From Planctomycetota bacterium (GTDB lineage: Bacteria; Planctomycetota; Planctomycetia; Pirellulales; Pirellulaceae): a stretch of 45,206 bases of DNA. The position numbers and the translations under genes are program-made. The DNA lies in contig JAJRVM010000072.1 of assembly GCA_024277285.1 (NCBI GenBank), positions 1 through 45,206 on the forward strand, in the 5' to 3' direction. Under the pieces are notes generated by a model that ran no database searches, was not told the origin of the DNA, and was given only the letters and a program-made list of their open reading frames with translations. Positions 7,113-16,744 of the stretch are shown one piece after another. Position 1 is the first letter of the stretch, and the number at the start of each line of letters is the position of its first letter.

Positions 7113-10105
7113 CCCTTCTCCACCACGTCGATCGGCTCGCATTCGGCCCAATTCAACCCGGCTTTCACATCGACCTTCAGCGGCACCGACAATTCACCAA
7201 CGGCTGACATTTCCACGGTCACCAGGCTGGTGAGCGCGGCAAGTTCCGCGGCCGGTGTTTCAAACACCAGTTCATCGTGAATCTGCAGCAGCATCCGGGC
7301 CTGCGATGCTTCACGTTGCATGCGGCGGTAAACGCGGATCATTGCCTGTTTGATCAGATCTGCGGCAGTTCCTTGAATGACCGTATTGACCGCGATGCGT
7401 TCGGGCAGATTCCGTTGCAGCGAGCCTTCGCGTTGCGCGGCGTCACGCACTCCGTGGATGGGACGTCGCCGTCCCAATGCGGTACTAACATAGCCGTTCT
7501 TTCGGCATTGGGCCAGTATTCTGTCCATGAACTCGGCCACGCCCGGGTAGCGTTGGAAATAGGCTTCAATGAACTCAGCCGCTGCGTTTTTTTCGATCCC
7601 CAACGACTTGGCGAGCCCAAATGGGCTCTGCCCATAGATCACCCCGAAATTCACTGCCTTCGCGGCGCGCCGCATGTCAGAAGTGACATCTTTCAATGCC
7701 ACCGCGTAGATCTCGCTAGCTACCTGAGCATGAATGTCGCGGTCGTTTGCGAAAGCCTCCAGTAACGCCTCGTCTTGCGAGAAATGGGCCAACACACGCA
7801 ACTCGATTTGCGAATAATCGGCGCACATTAACAGCCAGTCAGTCTGTCCCGGCACAAACGCGGCGCGAATCTCGCGGCCGTCACTGGTCCGTACCGGTAT
7901 GTTCTGTAAGTTCGGATCGGTTGAACTCAGTCGGCCCGTGGCCGCGACATCCTGCTTGAACGAAGTATGCACACGCCCCGTTTCGGGGTGGACCAGTTCG
8001 GGCAACGCGTCCACGTAAGTGTTCTTGAGTTTCGCCAGTTGCCGGTAGTCAATGATCTTGGCTGGCAACGGATGCTCCGCAGCCAATTGGTTTAACACAC
8101 TCGCGTCCGTGCTCGGCCCTGTCTTGGTCTTCTTGACCACCGGCAGCCCCAAGTCGTCGAACAGAACCTTGCCCAATTGTCTTGGCGAATCAATGTTGAA
8201 CGTGCCTCCGGCCAACGCGTAGATCTCAGTCTCCAACTCCGCCATGCGACGACCGTACTGAGTACTTAACCGCTTCAACACCGGTACATCGACCTTGATC
8301 CCGTTGAACTCTAATTCTGCGAGCACCTCGATCAAAGGCATTTCGAGCGAATAGAACAATTCGTCGAAGCCCTCTTCCCGCAACCGGTCGGCCAGGATGG
8401 TGGTCAGCCGAAATGGAACGTCGGCGTCTTCCCCCGCATAGGGTGTGACCAAGGCGACCGGCACCTCATCCATCCGTTTCTGCTTCTTGCCCGTGCCAAT
8501 CAGCGCGCGGATCTTGATCGTATCGTGGTTCAGGTAGCGTTTTGCCAAGTCGTCCATGCCGTGATTGCGTTCACCCGGCGCCAGTAGGTAGTCGGCGACC
8601 ATCGTGTCGAACGCGACGTTACGCAACGCCACTCCGGCCGTTCGTAACACGATCTGATCGTATTTTAGATTCTGTCCTACCTTTTCAATTTGCTCGTCTT
8701 CCAAGATCGGCCGAAGCGCCGCAAGCGTACTCGTGAGATCAAGGTGTGAGTCTCCAGAGGGAGCACGAACCGGCAAGTAGACGCCGTGGCCGGCACGCCA
8801 GGAGAACGAAAAGCCGACCAATTCGGCCCAGCGCGCGCGCGTCGATGTCGTTTCCGTGTCGACCGCGATACGCTTCTGCTGCCGCAAATCGTGCAGCAAT
8901 TGTTGTAGTTCCGCGTCGGTCGCAACCGTGACGTATTCTGCCTCCCAGACTGCGGGTGCGGCGGCTGCCGACAACGTGGCCAGTCGATCACGCAATGCAC
9001 GAAACCCGAATTCGTCGCAGAGTTCAAGGACCGCTTCGCTGTCGATGCCTCCCACGTGCGCCGCGTCCCAGGGGATCTCGATCGGTACGTCACGCGCCAA
9101 CCGGACCAGTTGGCGACTCAATAACGCCGCTTCGCGCCCGGCGCGAACGTTCTCGCGACGCCTTGTCCCGGAAATCTCGTCGACATGTTTGAATATGCCC
9201 TCCAACGTTCCGTACTCAGCCAACAGCTGCGTGGCGGTCTTCTGCCCCACTCCGGCGATGCCCGGAATGTTGTCGGTCGAATCGCCCCACATTGCCTGCA
9301 GGTCGACCACTTGATCGGGGCGTATCCCCCATTGCTCGATCACCGCGTCAGCGTCCAACACTTCGTTCTTGCGAATGTTGTAGACCTTGACCTGATCCGT
9401 GATGAGCTGACGACAGTCCTTGTCGCTGGTCACCAAATAGCACTGGCCTCCCAACTGCTCGACCTGGTCAGCCACAGTGGCAAGTACATCGTCGGCCTCA
9501 TAGCCCGGAACCGCCAGGACCGGTATCGCCAAAGCCTTCAGAAACCGTTGAATATCGGCAATCTGCGGACGCAGGTCGTCCGGCATCGCCTTGCGGTGCT
9601 CCTTGTATGGCTTGTACAGCTCATGGCGAAACGTCTTGCCGGGCGGGTCGAAAGCACAGAGCAAGAGGTCTGGTTTGCGGCGGTCGAGTATCGTCAAAAT
9701 GTCGTTTAAGAAACCGTGCGTCGCGCCGATCGGCTGTCCCTGCGGGCCACTCATGTCCCCTCGTGCATGAAACACCTGATAGATCAACGAATGCGCGTCC
9801 AGCACGTAAACAAGCTTGCCCGTGAGCCGCTCAGCTTTGCCTGTCGCCGGATCGGCAATTGGGATGTTGGCCTTGTCGGGGGCCTTGTCGGGGGCTCGTG
9901 CCACGCCTCCCGGTGCCTCTTGGACCGTGGCGACGTTGGCATGCGTGTGGCCTCTGGCATCGTCGGCTGGCAGTCCTGTGTGGAATGGTACTGGGTCTGT
10001 TGGTACTGGCGTTGGGGAATCCACGGCTTCGTGCGGCGACTCGCTCGCTCCGTCGTCTTCCTCGAATCCAACGAGTCGCCGTTGGCGTGGTGGTTTCTTG
10101 CTCAT
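7109..10105 (-). CDS. polA: DNA polymerase I
   Basis: Repair and Okazaki-fragment-processing polymerase (998 residues). The order is: an extra N-terminal tail of about 96 residues; the 5' nuclease domain from KLVYVLDAHSLIYQVFHARG (97 onward) with GYEADD and SDKD motifs; a 3'-5' exonuclease domain with DTET near 416 and a late YAGEDAD, so proofreading residues look intact; and the polymerase domain with motif A DYSQIELR (about 763), motif B RRAAKAVNFGVIYG and motif C HDE (943-945). The tail is low-complexity and Pro/Asp-rich, with an APDKAPDKA duplication coded by a 12-bp tandem repeat at 9869-9892. An internal start nearer the nuclease domain cannot be excluded. The gene heads the polA-coaE-rho run and is divergent from the gene at 10653. 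Confidence 0.97.
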   Translation of the reverse strand: MSKKPPRQRRLVGFEEDDGASESPHEAVDSPTPVPTDPVPFHTGLPADDARGHTHANVATVQEAPGGVARAPDKAPDKANIPIADPATGKAERLTGKLVYVLDAHSLIYQVFHARGDMSGPQGQPIGATHGFLNDILTILDRRKPDLLLCAFDPPGKTFRHELYKPYKEHRKAMPDDLRPQIADIQRFLKALAIPVLAVPGYEADDVLATVADQVEQLGGQCYLVTSDKDCRQLITDQVKVYNIRKNEVLDADAVIEQWGIRPDQVVDLQAMWGDSTDNIPGIAGVGQKTATQLLAEYGTLEGIFKHVDEISGTRRRENVRAGREAALLSRQLVRLARDVPIEIPWDAAHVGGIDSEAVLELCDEFGFRALRDRLATLSAAAAPAVWEAEYVTVATDAELQQLLHDLRQQKRIAVDTETTSTRARWAELVGFSFSWRAGHGVYLPVRAPSGDSHLDLTSTLAALRPILEDEQIEKVGQNLKYDQIVLRTAGVALRNVAFDTMVADYLLAPGERNHGMDDLAKRYLNHDTIKIRALIGTGKKQKRMDEVPVALVTPYAGEDADVPFRLTTILADRLREEGFDELFYSLEMPLIEVLAELEFNGIKVDVPVLKRLSTQYGRRMAELETEIYALAGGTFNIDSPRQLGKVLFDDLGLPVVKKTKTGPSTDASVLNQLAAEHPLPAKIIDYRQLAKLKNTYVDALPELVHPETGRVHTSFKQDVAATGRLSSTDPNLQNIPVRTSDGREIRAAFVPGQTDWLLMCADYSQIELRVLAHFSQDEALLEAFANDRDIHAQVASEIYAVALKDVTSDMRRAAKAVNFGVIYGQSPFGLAKSLGIEKNAAAEFIEAYFQRYPGVAEFMDRILAQCRKNGYVSTALGRRRPIHGVRDAAQREGSLQRNLPERIAVNTVIQGTAADLIKQAMIRVYRRMQREASQARMLLQIHDELVFETPAAELAALTSLVTVEMSAVGELSVPLKVDVKAGLNWAECEPIDVVEKG

Positions 10106-10652
10106 TTGTCTACCTGGATATTTACAAGAGTGACTTGAGTGCCCGCAGGCGTGTGAGAGGCAGAGGCGGATGGACGGCCAGGAATCGATGATGGTGGGGC
10201 ATGTTTGCCGATGTCGGTCGTGGCACTTGGCTGCGGAAAACGGTCAGCGGAACACCGCCCCGTCGTGTGTTGCCCCCCCCCAAAGGCACCACGCCAAGCC
10301 GGCTTCGATCGACACGACCGGACCAAAACGGCATGTTTCCCAGACTTTCCATCTTTCCTGTATTGCAGAATTTATTGACAGCTCCCGGAACCCCGTTTAG
10401 ACTCGACCTAGGTTCTTGCCCTGCATCCGTTTAGCGGAGCTTTTGGAACCACCTTTGTAGCAGCTGGGGTTATTTCAGCTGGTTCGTCGGAGTTTGCGAT
10501 CTGCGTTTTCGTTGGATGCGGCTTGTCCGATTTACCATGCGGACCGAACCACAGCGTGCGTTTCGGGCATCTTATCGAAATTTAGCCGGGCAACAACCAA
10601 CACTGTTGCCGATCCCGTTTTGCGGAATTCCGCAGTACCAGGAGTCTTCAGT
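10106..10652. other. Divergent promoter region between polA and a coiled-coil membrane protein
   Basis: This 547-bp spacer separates two divergently read genes. The rightward half contains a good sigma70-type promoter (10375-10403), giving an untranslated leader of about 240 bases for the plus-strand gene. I do not recognise a riboswitch in that leader. No clear promoter for polA was found. A run of nine C residues occurs near 10265. Confidence 0.55.
10375..10403 (+). promoter_or_regulatory. Sigma70-type promoter
   Basis: TTGACA (10375-10380), a 17-bp spacer and TAGACT (10398-10403) give a perfect -35 and a four-of-six -10. Transcription would start near 10410 and read into the coiled-coil protein starting at 10653. 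Confidence 0.7.
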
Positions 10653-12092
10653 ATGGCGTCGCGAGAGAATCAGGGTCTTCACATCGCACTCATCCTGCTG
10701 GTCATGCTCACCGTCGGGTTGTGTGTCCTTTCGTTTGTCTTTTATAGCAAATCGGAGACACTTCGGAGTGAAGCAGAGGATGCCAGGAATAAGATGGAGA
10801 CGGCCAAGTCCGATTTGAGCAAGGCTCTTTTCAAATCGCAAACGCTCAACGAGATGCTCACTGGCCAGAGCAAATCGATGACGCAGATTGCTGACCAGAT
10901 GGCGAACATCCCGGGTAGCGACACCGACGATCCGGAGATGAAGAAGATTCGCCGCAATTTCGCGAACAACATGATGCTCTTCGGGCCAGCGAACGAAGAA
11001 GTTGAGTCGGCGCGCAACTACCAGTCGCTACCGGACTTTCTGCTCTCGCGTATTCGTGACTTGAACCAGCAGTTGACCGACCTGCGACGCACGGAGAACC
11101 AGCTGACTCAGGAGAAGGCGAGCATTGAGGCGGCGGCCAATACGCGTATCAAGAAAGCCGAAACGGATCGGGACGCGGCCCGCAACGATTTGGCGTCCGA
11201 ACGCGACAAGTTCACGAAAGATCTTGCTGAAGTGCGCAAGCAAATGGAGACGATTGCCGGTCAAGCGACCGAAAAAGACAATCGGATCGTCGAGTTGAAC
11301 ACGCAACTTGAAGATGTACGTTCGGCGTTTAACAAGCGGATCGAGCAACTTGCGAAGACGGTGGACGATCAACGCAACTTGCTCCGTACACTACGCGAGA
11401 CGACGTTTGAGACGCCCGACGCGATTGTGACAACGGTCAATGGCAAGGAGGGAGTCATCTATATCAACGCCGGGTCGGAAGACAACTTGAAGGCCCAACA
11501 GACGTTCAGTGTATTTGACAAGGGAACCACGGCCGTCATGAAAGCCAAGCCGAAGGGACGCGTCGAAGTGATTCAGGTGCTCGGCGCTCACGTGGCCATG
11601 TGCCGAATTCTGAACGATGATGTGGCCAATATCATCGTGCCCGATGACCTCCTCTTCACTCCTGCCTGGTCACCTGGGGACCGAATCCACTTTGCGATTA
11701 CCGGTTTTATTGACATCACCGACAGTGGGCAAAACGATGCCGGCCTGTTGGCCAAACTGATCGAACTCAACGGTGGCGTGGTCGACGATGAGGTGACGGT
11801 GCAAACACGTTACCTGGTGCAAGGCGAAAACCGTACGTCCAAAGCGAACGGTGATGCCGATAACGAGCTGAAGGACGATTTCGACAAGAAGCTTGCGGCC
11901 GCCGTGGAGATCGGAGTCGACCGCTTGAGTCCCGACAAGCTGTTAGCCCTGATGGGTTGGCGCGCGGATGTGACGACCGTCACACTCGGTACCGGCAAGG
12001 CAACCGACGCTAAGGGAGCCAAGACGGAAGCGCCTGCGGACGAACGATTCCGAAAGCGGACTCCGCCGCGCGGCGCGGACGGCGCTTTCTAG
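10653..12092 (+). CDS. Membrane-anchored coiled-coil protein with a BRCT-like C-terminal segment
   Basis: A 479-residue protein of unknown function. Residues 9-31 form one membrane segment. Residues 33 to about 250 are largely charged heptad-like sequence, consistent with a long coiled coil. A globular part follows (EGVIYINAGS to PAWSPGD). Then comes a stretch starting DRIHFAITGFIDIT and ending NGGVVDDEVTVQTRYLVQG, which resembles the first half of a BRCT fold (hydrophobic strand, TGF, LI..NGG, T.YLV). The C-terminal tail is low-complexity. The start ATG at 10653 has AGGAG at 10639-10643; the open frame extends 53 codons upstream, but that part lies downstream of the promoter and lacks a ribosome-binding site. 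The stop codon lies inside a 15-bp tandem duplication. A structural envelope role is a guess. Confidence 0.75.
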   Translation: MASRENQGLHIALILLVMLTVGLCVLSFVFYSKSETLRSEAEDARNKMETAKSDLSKALFKSQTLNEMLTGQSKSMTQIADQMANIPGSDTDDPEMKKIRRNFANNMMLFGPANEEVESARNYQSLPDFLLSRIRDLNQQLTDLRRTENQLTQEKASIEAAANTRIKKAETDRDAARNDLASERDKFTKDLAEVRKQMETIAGQATEKDNRIVELNTQLEDVRSAFNKRIEQLAKTVDDQRNLLRTLRETTFETPDAIVTTVNGKEGVIYINAGSEDNLKAQQTFSVFDKGTTAVMKAKPKGRVEVIQVLGAHVAMCRILNDDVANIIVPDDLLFTPAWSPGDRIHFAITGFIDITDSGQNDAGLLAKLIELNGGVVDDEVTVQTRYLVQGENRTSKANGDADNELKDDFDKKLAAAVEIGVDRLSPDKLLALMGWRADVTTVTLGTGKATDAKGAKTEAPADERFRKRTPPRGADGAF

Positions 12093-12106
12093 GACGGCGC
12101 TTTCTA
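12077..12106. repeat. 15-bp tandem duplication across a stop codon
   Basis: GGACGGCGCTTTCTA occurs twice in a row (12077-12091 and 12092-12106). The TAG stop of the coiled-coil gene (12090-12092) is formed at the junction, so the second copy is untranslated. Confidence 0.9.
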
Positions 12107-12129
12107 AGCGATACGGGCGATATTCAATG

Positions 12130-12164
12130 GCAAAACGGCGCAATGTGGCGTCGTTTTGCATTTC
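12130..12164. terminator. Candidate bidirectional terminator
   Basis: GCAAAACG (12130-12137) pairs with CGTTTTGC (12152-12159), with extra GC pairing inside the loop and ATTTCTT after it on the plus strand. It sits between two convergent genes (ends 12092 and 12275), where a shared terminator is expected. Confidence 0.55.
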
Positions 12165-12274
12165 TTGGCGATCGTTGACTAAGTACGCGCGGATCTGGAA
12201 GGCATCGATCTGGCCGACGGAGGATCGATCGACACAGGACGTGGCATGGTCCTGGTGCGGCGGCGCACGGGCGG

Positions 12275-12718
12275 CTATGGCTGGGGCGGTGCCGTTGCGA
12301 ACAGGCGTTGTTGAATCGCTTCCAATTCATTGCGGAAGGGTTTCAGCGTGGCGGGCAGCCCCGCCGGCTCGAACCACGTCGATTCCAAAAACAGCCGAGA
12401 GGGGTGTTCCAAGCGGCGTGCCTGCGCCAGTTTCCACAACAGCCGGCTATGTGACCAGTCGAGTTGGTGGAGGCGGCAGAGTTCCTTGAACAGTTTTTTT
12501 GAGCTGAAGTAGCTGCGGCCGTCGCGTAAGGCGACGGCGCGGGCGACACGCCACAATATGACGCCGACGATCGCGGCGACGATACAGATCACGATCCCCT
12601 GCGTCGCCGAAATATCCGTTCCACCATTTTGAAATCGCTCTGCGACCACGTTCATGCGCTGTTGCGTCTGCGCCAGAACCGGCCATGGCGCGTGCAGAAG
12701 GCGAGTGATGATATCCAT
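12275..12718 (-). CDS. Small single-pass membrane protein of unknown function
   Basis: This 147-residue protein is not one I recognise as a family member. Residues 1-39 are amphipathic and partly hydrophobic, residues 40-59 form a membrane helix (GIVICIVAAIVGVILW), and about 85 mostly soluble residues follow. That soluble part is rich in Leu, Arg and Trp and contains a LCRLHQLDWSHSRLLWKLA segment. The start ATG at 12718 has GAGGAG just upstream, the best ribosome-binding site in this neighbourhood. It lies 61 bp behind the HEAT-repeat gene on the same strand and is probably co-transcribed with it. A link between the two proteins is an inference from spacing only. Confidence 0.7.
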   Translation of the reverse strand: MDIITRLLHAPWPVLAQTQQRMNVVAERFQNGGTDISATQGIVICIVAAIVGVILWRVARAVALRDGRSYFSSKKLFKELCRLHQLDWSHSRLLWKLAQARRLEHPSRLFLESTWFEPAGLPATLKPFRNELEAIQQRLFATAPPQP

Positions 12719-12779
12719 AGTCTCCTCGTTTTCACGGTACAAGCCAGTGTGGTACAAGGCTGCCGCACAATGGGGCGAG

Positions 12780-14510
12780 TCAATCGGCGTCCTGCATAAG
12801 TGGGTTCATGTCGGCGTTTCGCATTGCCGCGGCAAAGCTGCCGGCCGTCGTCACACGTCCTGCCTCGGAGAGCTTGCGCAATGCGAGCTCTGCTGCTTCG
12901 CGGACGACAACGCTGCGGTCCATGAGCGTGCCGCGCAGGGCCTGTTGTGCAAGCGGCGAACTGCAATAAGCCAGCGTGCGCGCCGCTTCCGCGCGGACAA
13001 AATGATCGCCGTCTTCAAGCAGCTTGATAATCAATGGCTCGACGCGTTCCACGGCATCCATCGCCATCGCCACTTCCAAGCCGCGTAGCCGGCGTGTGCG
13101 AGTGCGCGCCTTGAGTTCTTCCGCCAATTGGTCGACGGCGGTGGAGTCGATGCGCATGACCAGCAGTCCGGTGCTACGGCGGATATCGTCCTCCATCAAA
13201 TCGAAGACGGTGATGTAGCGATTGAAATTGAATTCGCCAAGGCACGATTGGGCTGCTTTGGCCACGACTTTATGCGGGCTGTCGAGCAATTGGATCAAAC
13301 GCGAGATTGCGCCCGGGATCCCTCGTTCACGCAGTTGGACCACGACATTCGCTTGGACGTGAGGGTCGCTATCGTGCAGTCCGTCGAGAACTAATTTGTT
13401 GGCGTCGGCGCCACCGAATTGTGCCAATGCGACCGATGCGGCGCGACGCCCGCCGACCAGGCCTTGACGCATGACGTACGCAATTACCTCAAATGCCTTT
13501 AGCCGATCCATGCCGGAAGCGACCACAACGTGAATCGTCGCCTCTTGTTCTTGTTCGGTGAGTGAATCCAGTTCGCTCAGGTCTCCCTCCAACCAGTGGA
13601 TCGACTCGACTCGTCCCAAGTTCGCGCTCAGGGTATCGGTGGACGTGTTGGCAAGGCGGCAGAGCAGTTGTTTGATGAAGGGGCGATCGTGCCGGTGCGA
13701 GACGATTTGCAAAGCGATCGTCGGCGCAAAACGGGATTCGAGCAGGTTCAAAGCCAGACGGATGATCGCCGCATGCGGGTTGTGACGCAGGATCTCGGTG
13801 ACCACCAGGTAAGCGGGATGACGTGGTTCGCACAAAACCTGTTTCAATAAAGCGTTTTCGTGGTTGGTCAGCATCAAGAACGCTTCGATGACCTCGCGAT
13901 GACGATGTTGTTCGTATCGGTCCACTGCGTGTTCCAGGCTGGGGAGTACGCGTTGGCGAACGCGCGCCGGCTCACGCAAATGACGTTGGTCGTGCGGTCC
14001 GAAGATCTCCTCCTGCAACAATTCGCACATGTCCACCAGCGTTTCGGCAACCATCGTCGCGTACGGGTTGTCCGGTTCCTCGATGGCGGTCACTAACGCC
14101 GGCATCAACTCGAATTCACGGATACTCAGCAATGCTGCGCAACCGTTCGCACATCGTTCGCCATCGCGGCTGAGAATAGCGTCGCGGACGGCCGGGGCGA
14201 TTTGCCGTGGGTGTTCAGCAATCTGCTGCTTCCAGCGTTCGCTGAGTCGCCCCCACCGGTTCACCAACGCGCGCGAACCAGCACCACGCCGGCGACTCAA
14301 GATGGCCGTCAGCGCGCCGTCTTGGATCGCTCGGTCGGGCGATTCAAGCGCAGCAAGGAGGACCGGAACCGCCGCTTCGTTGGCCGTTTCGGTTAACAAT
14401 CTCAGCGTTTCTCGTACACCTTTGTTCACGGTCGCCGCCACCTCCTTCACCGTAAACCTAGTTCGTCTCCCGCTGCGCATCGACGGAAATTGGCCATAAA
14501 CTCGACGCAA
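12780..14510 (-). CDS. HEAT-repeat protein
   Basis: A 576-residue solenoid built from many 30-35-residue two-helix repeats. Typical units are AVPVLLAALESPDRAIQDGALTA, the segment around DPHVQANVVVQLRERGIPG, and VVREAAELALRKLSEAG near the end. HEAT repeats of this type usually make a protein-binding scaffold. I see no enzyme motif, signal peptide or membrane helix, so it is probably cytoplasmic. The start is uncertain: the frame opens with TTG at 14510, an ATG lies ten codons later (14480), and a GTG preceded by GGAGG lies further in (VNKGVRETL). It is followed by the small membrane protein gene, suggesting that the scaffold may act near the membrane; that is inference. Confidence 0.85.
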   Translation of the reverse strand: MRRVYGQFPSMRSGRRTRFTVKEVAATVNKGVRETLRLLTETANEAAVPVLLAALESPDRAIQDGALTAILSRRRGAGSRALVNRWGRLSERWKQQIAEHPRQIAPAVRDAILSRDGERCANGCAALLSIREFELMPALVTAIEEPDNPYATMVAETLVDMCELLQEEIFGPHDQRHLREPARVRQRVLPSLEHAVDRYEQHRHREVIEAFLMLTNHENALLKQVLCEPRHPAYLVVTEILRHNPHAAIIRLALNLLESRFAPTIALQIVSHRHDRPFIKQLLCRLANTSTDTLSANLGRVESIHWLEGDLSELDSLTEQEQEATIHVVVASGMDRLKAFEVIAYVMRQGLVGGRRAASVALAQFGGADANKLVLDGLHDSDPHVQANVVVQLRERGIPGAISRLIQLLDSPHKVVAKAAQSCLGEFNFNRYITVFDLMEDDIRRSTGLLVMRIDSTAVDQLAEELKARTRTRRLRGLEVAMAMDAVERVEPLIIKLLEDGDHFVRAEAARTLAYCSSPLAQQALRGTLMDRSVVVREAAELALRKLSEAGRVTTAGSFAAAMRNADMNPLMQDAD

Positions 14511-14657
14511 TCGACTTTCACTCGCCCCTTTCTCGAATGGTTCGCGTCAAGAACCACCCAACCCGCTTAACCGGAACAGGACGCGCTGCCGAAAATGGCG
14601 CAGCGCTGCGCACGCGAGTCGCTTATGCCTGCGCCGTGGCTGTCACATGCGCTGACT

Positions 14658-15650
14658 CTATGTCGCCGGGCTCCAACGGCCGAGCACCATCGTCGGGATC
14701 AGCAACGCCACGATGGCGATTGACCAGGCCGGGTGACATACCAGGAGTGCGACGGCTGCGTCGAGCAAGATGAGTGACCAGATCGCGTTCTTCACCGCCG
14801 ACTGCACGCGTTGTGGAGTTGGATTCGCGACGGCGATCGTGCAACGCCTTACAATCGTGAAGGCGAACAACCCCAACAGCATGAACCACGTGCTCTCCTG
14901 CGCAAGCGTCTTGGGCATCTCGGTTGGCAATGCCTGGTAGATGAGTCCCAGGAGCGCAATTCCGCTGGCCATGACCACCGTAGCTGCCGCCAATTGCCAC
15001 CGGCTGCTGGACGAAGCTTCACGTCGTGCGAACCAGGTCACACCGGCAATATAAACTCCTATGCCGCTCGCCGTTAACAACTCCGGGGCCGTGAAACCCA
15101 GCAAAGCCACTCCCGCTAGTTTGAAGGCCGGTAGAGTGTTCGCAGAATCGATTGGCCCGGCCAGTGACATGCCCAGCAAAACGTTCAACAGTCGGCAACT
15201 GCCCATCGCCAACGGTCCCAAGAACGTTCGTTTCAGAATGCCATCGTAAAGGAGGATAAACAGTGCCAACAGCGTTGCAACGACACCACTTCGCCAAGCC
15301 ATCGTCGGCTCGATTTGCGGCAGGTAGCCAACGACCCAACCGAACAACATGCCACTCAACAGCAGTCCAAACCCGATACGTCGCGCTGGCCCGGCGGCGA
15401 TTCGCCCCGACGCGATCGGCCGTTCCGGCCGCTCGCGTCGATCTTGTGCGACATCCCACACATCGTTCAACACCATTCCGGCGGTGTAAAGCAGCATCGA
15501 TGCGACGGCCAGACTGAAGAAGGAGCTAGACGGTCGCAAGCTGGCATGTACGAACAGGAAACCCATCATCACGTCCGCCAACGCCGTAAAGACATTTGGA
15601 AAACGAAACAGTTGAAAATAGGCGCGAATCGTGGCGGTGTTTTCGGACAT
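14658..15650 (-). CDS. UbiA-family prenyltransferase
   Basis: An integral-membrane aromatic or polyol prenyltransferase of about 330 residues. The first Mg-diphosphate motif is clear: NDVWD at 62-66, followed by AQDRRERPERPIASGRI (67-83). Around eight or nine hydrophobic helices are visible, with a LLYDGILKR element in the middle that fits the YDxxxK motif of the superfamily. The RERPERPIxSGR version of the motif reminds me of EboC-type and geranylgeranyl-lipid synthases, but the substrate cannot be read from sequence. The ATG at 15650 is chosen because the 30 residues upstream are hydrophilic and lack a ribosome-binding site. The gene follows the ABC exporter genes after 230 bp on the same strand; whether it belongs to that unit is open. 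Confidence 0.85.
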   Translation of the reverse strand: MSENTATIRAYFQLFRFPNVFTALADVMMGFLFVHASLRPSSSFFSLAVASMLLYTAGMVLNDVWDVAQDRRERPERPIASGRIAAGPARRIGFGLLLSGMLFGWVVGYLPQIEPTMAWRSGVVATLLALFILLYDGILKRTFLGPLAMGSCRLLNVLLGMSLAGPIDSANTLPAFKLAGVALLGFTAPELLTASGIGVYIAGVTWFARREASSSSRWQLAAATVVMASGIALLGLIYQALPTEMPKTLAQESTWFMLLGLFAFTIVRRCTIAVANPTPQRVQSAVKNAIWSLILLDAAVALLVCHPAWSIAIVALLIPTMVLGRWSPAT

Positions 15651-15740
15651 TTCGGTTCCGTGACGCGATGCTGCTCTGTGACGCAGTGTTTTCGACATCA
15701 TTGTAGACGGTGAATCGTTGCAAACAATCGGAAGCAGCAT

Positions 15741-15766
15741 TCTGGAACGTTAGTCTGGAACGTTGC
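15741..15766. repeat. 13-bp near-perfect tandem duplication
   Basis: TCTGGAACGTTAG at 15741-15753 is followed by TCTGGAACGTTGC at 15754-15766 (11 of 13 identical). It lies in the spacer upstream of the UbiA-family gene. Confidence 0.8.
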
Positions 15767-15883
15767 ACGATAGTGCGAACCGCATTCTGGTGTGCCTGCG
15801 TTCGCTCGTTGGAGTTTGGTGTCGCTGTCGGCTGGGATCGGAGCGAGCTTGACACACCCTACTTTGCCGCATGAAGTCTCTCT

Positions 15884-16741
15884 TCAGCTGCTGGCACTGC
15901 GGTAACTGCCCAGGGCACGTTGGAACACCCAACGCGAGCCGCGGAGGCTGAGCACGGTTGCGGCCAGAGTGAACAGGGCTAGAGGCCAGCTAACGCTAGC
16001 CTGTGGATAGAGAGGTTGAGCCAGCACGCGCGCCGGAATGTTCACCACCAGCAGGACGGGCACGACGAACGTGAAGAAGCCCCACAGTGGTACTCCCCAG
16101 CCTCGATTGTAAATCTCCATCGGGTAACGCGCGAAATTCGTGATGTAGAACCAGAAAGTGTATAGCGTCTGATTGCGTCCCAGCCAGATGCTGGTCGATG
16201 CCAACGCGATCATCACACTGTACAAAATGGCTACACCACACATCAAATACAGCACGTACAACGCCAGCGTCCATGGCGTGATCACCAGCGGTTCAATCGG
16301 CCTCGACATGAGGTGCCACAAGGCTAACGCGAGCAGCATGATTCCGGCCACGAAATTCGACAACGCTGACCACTCGACCTTTTGGAACGAGATGAGAAAC
16401 TGGGTGTCGATCGGCTTGAGCAGCGCGAAGTCCAGGTTGCCTGTCCGTATCAGCTCGCTGAACTCTTGCGCGTTGGGCATGCAAAATGCCTGGACCACGC
16501 TATTGATCAGCCAGGTCGTGGCAAGAAATACGAAGAACTCATATTTGCCCCAACCGCTTCCCTGGCCAATCATGTCGGTGTGCGCGAATACGATCAAGTA
16601 GAACCCGACGTTCATGAGTGTCCAGGCGACGGAGGAAATGCACTGCAAGAGAAAATTCGTGCGAAACATCGTGTCACGCACCAGGCTGTTGCGCGCGAAG
16701 GTCAGGAAAACAAGCCAATACGAGCCGTTTTTGTTGGTCAT
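15884..16741 (-). CDS. ABC-2 type transporter permease (COG3694-like)
   Basis: An inner-membrane permease of 285 residues with about six hydrophobic helices (for example SVAWTLMNVGFYLIVF, FVLATTWLINSVVQAF-like and TPWTLALYVLYLMCGVAI stretches). It follows the sister permease with only three bases between genes and the ATPase further upstream, forming a complete ABC-2 exporter. The trio (large COG4586-type ATPase plus two DUF990-type permeases) is known across bacteria, but its substrate is not established. The N-terminal MTNKNGSYWLVFLTFARNSL has a positive, cytoplasmic character. The ATG at 16741 is well placed for coupling to the gene before it. Confidence 0.88.
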   Translation of the reverse strand: MTNKNGSYWLVFLTFARNSLVRDTMFRTNFLLQCISSVAWTLMNVGFYLIVFAHTDMIGQGSGWGKYEFFVFLATTWLINSVVQAFCMPNAQEFSELIRTGNLDFALLKPIDTQFLISFQKVEWSALSNFVAGIMLLALALWHLMSRPIEPLVITPWTLALYVLYLMCGVAILYSVMIALASTSIWLGRNQTLYTFWFYITNFARYPMEIYNRGWGVPLWGFFTFVVPVLLVVNIPARVLAQPLYPQASVSWPLALFTLAATVLSLRGSRWVFQRALGSYRSASS

Positions 16742-16744
16742 TCG

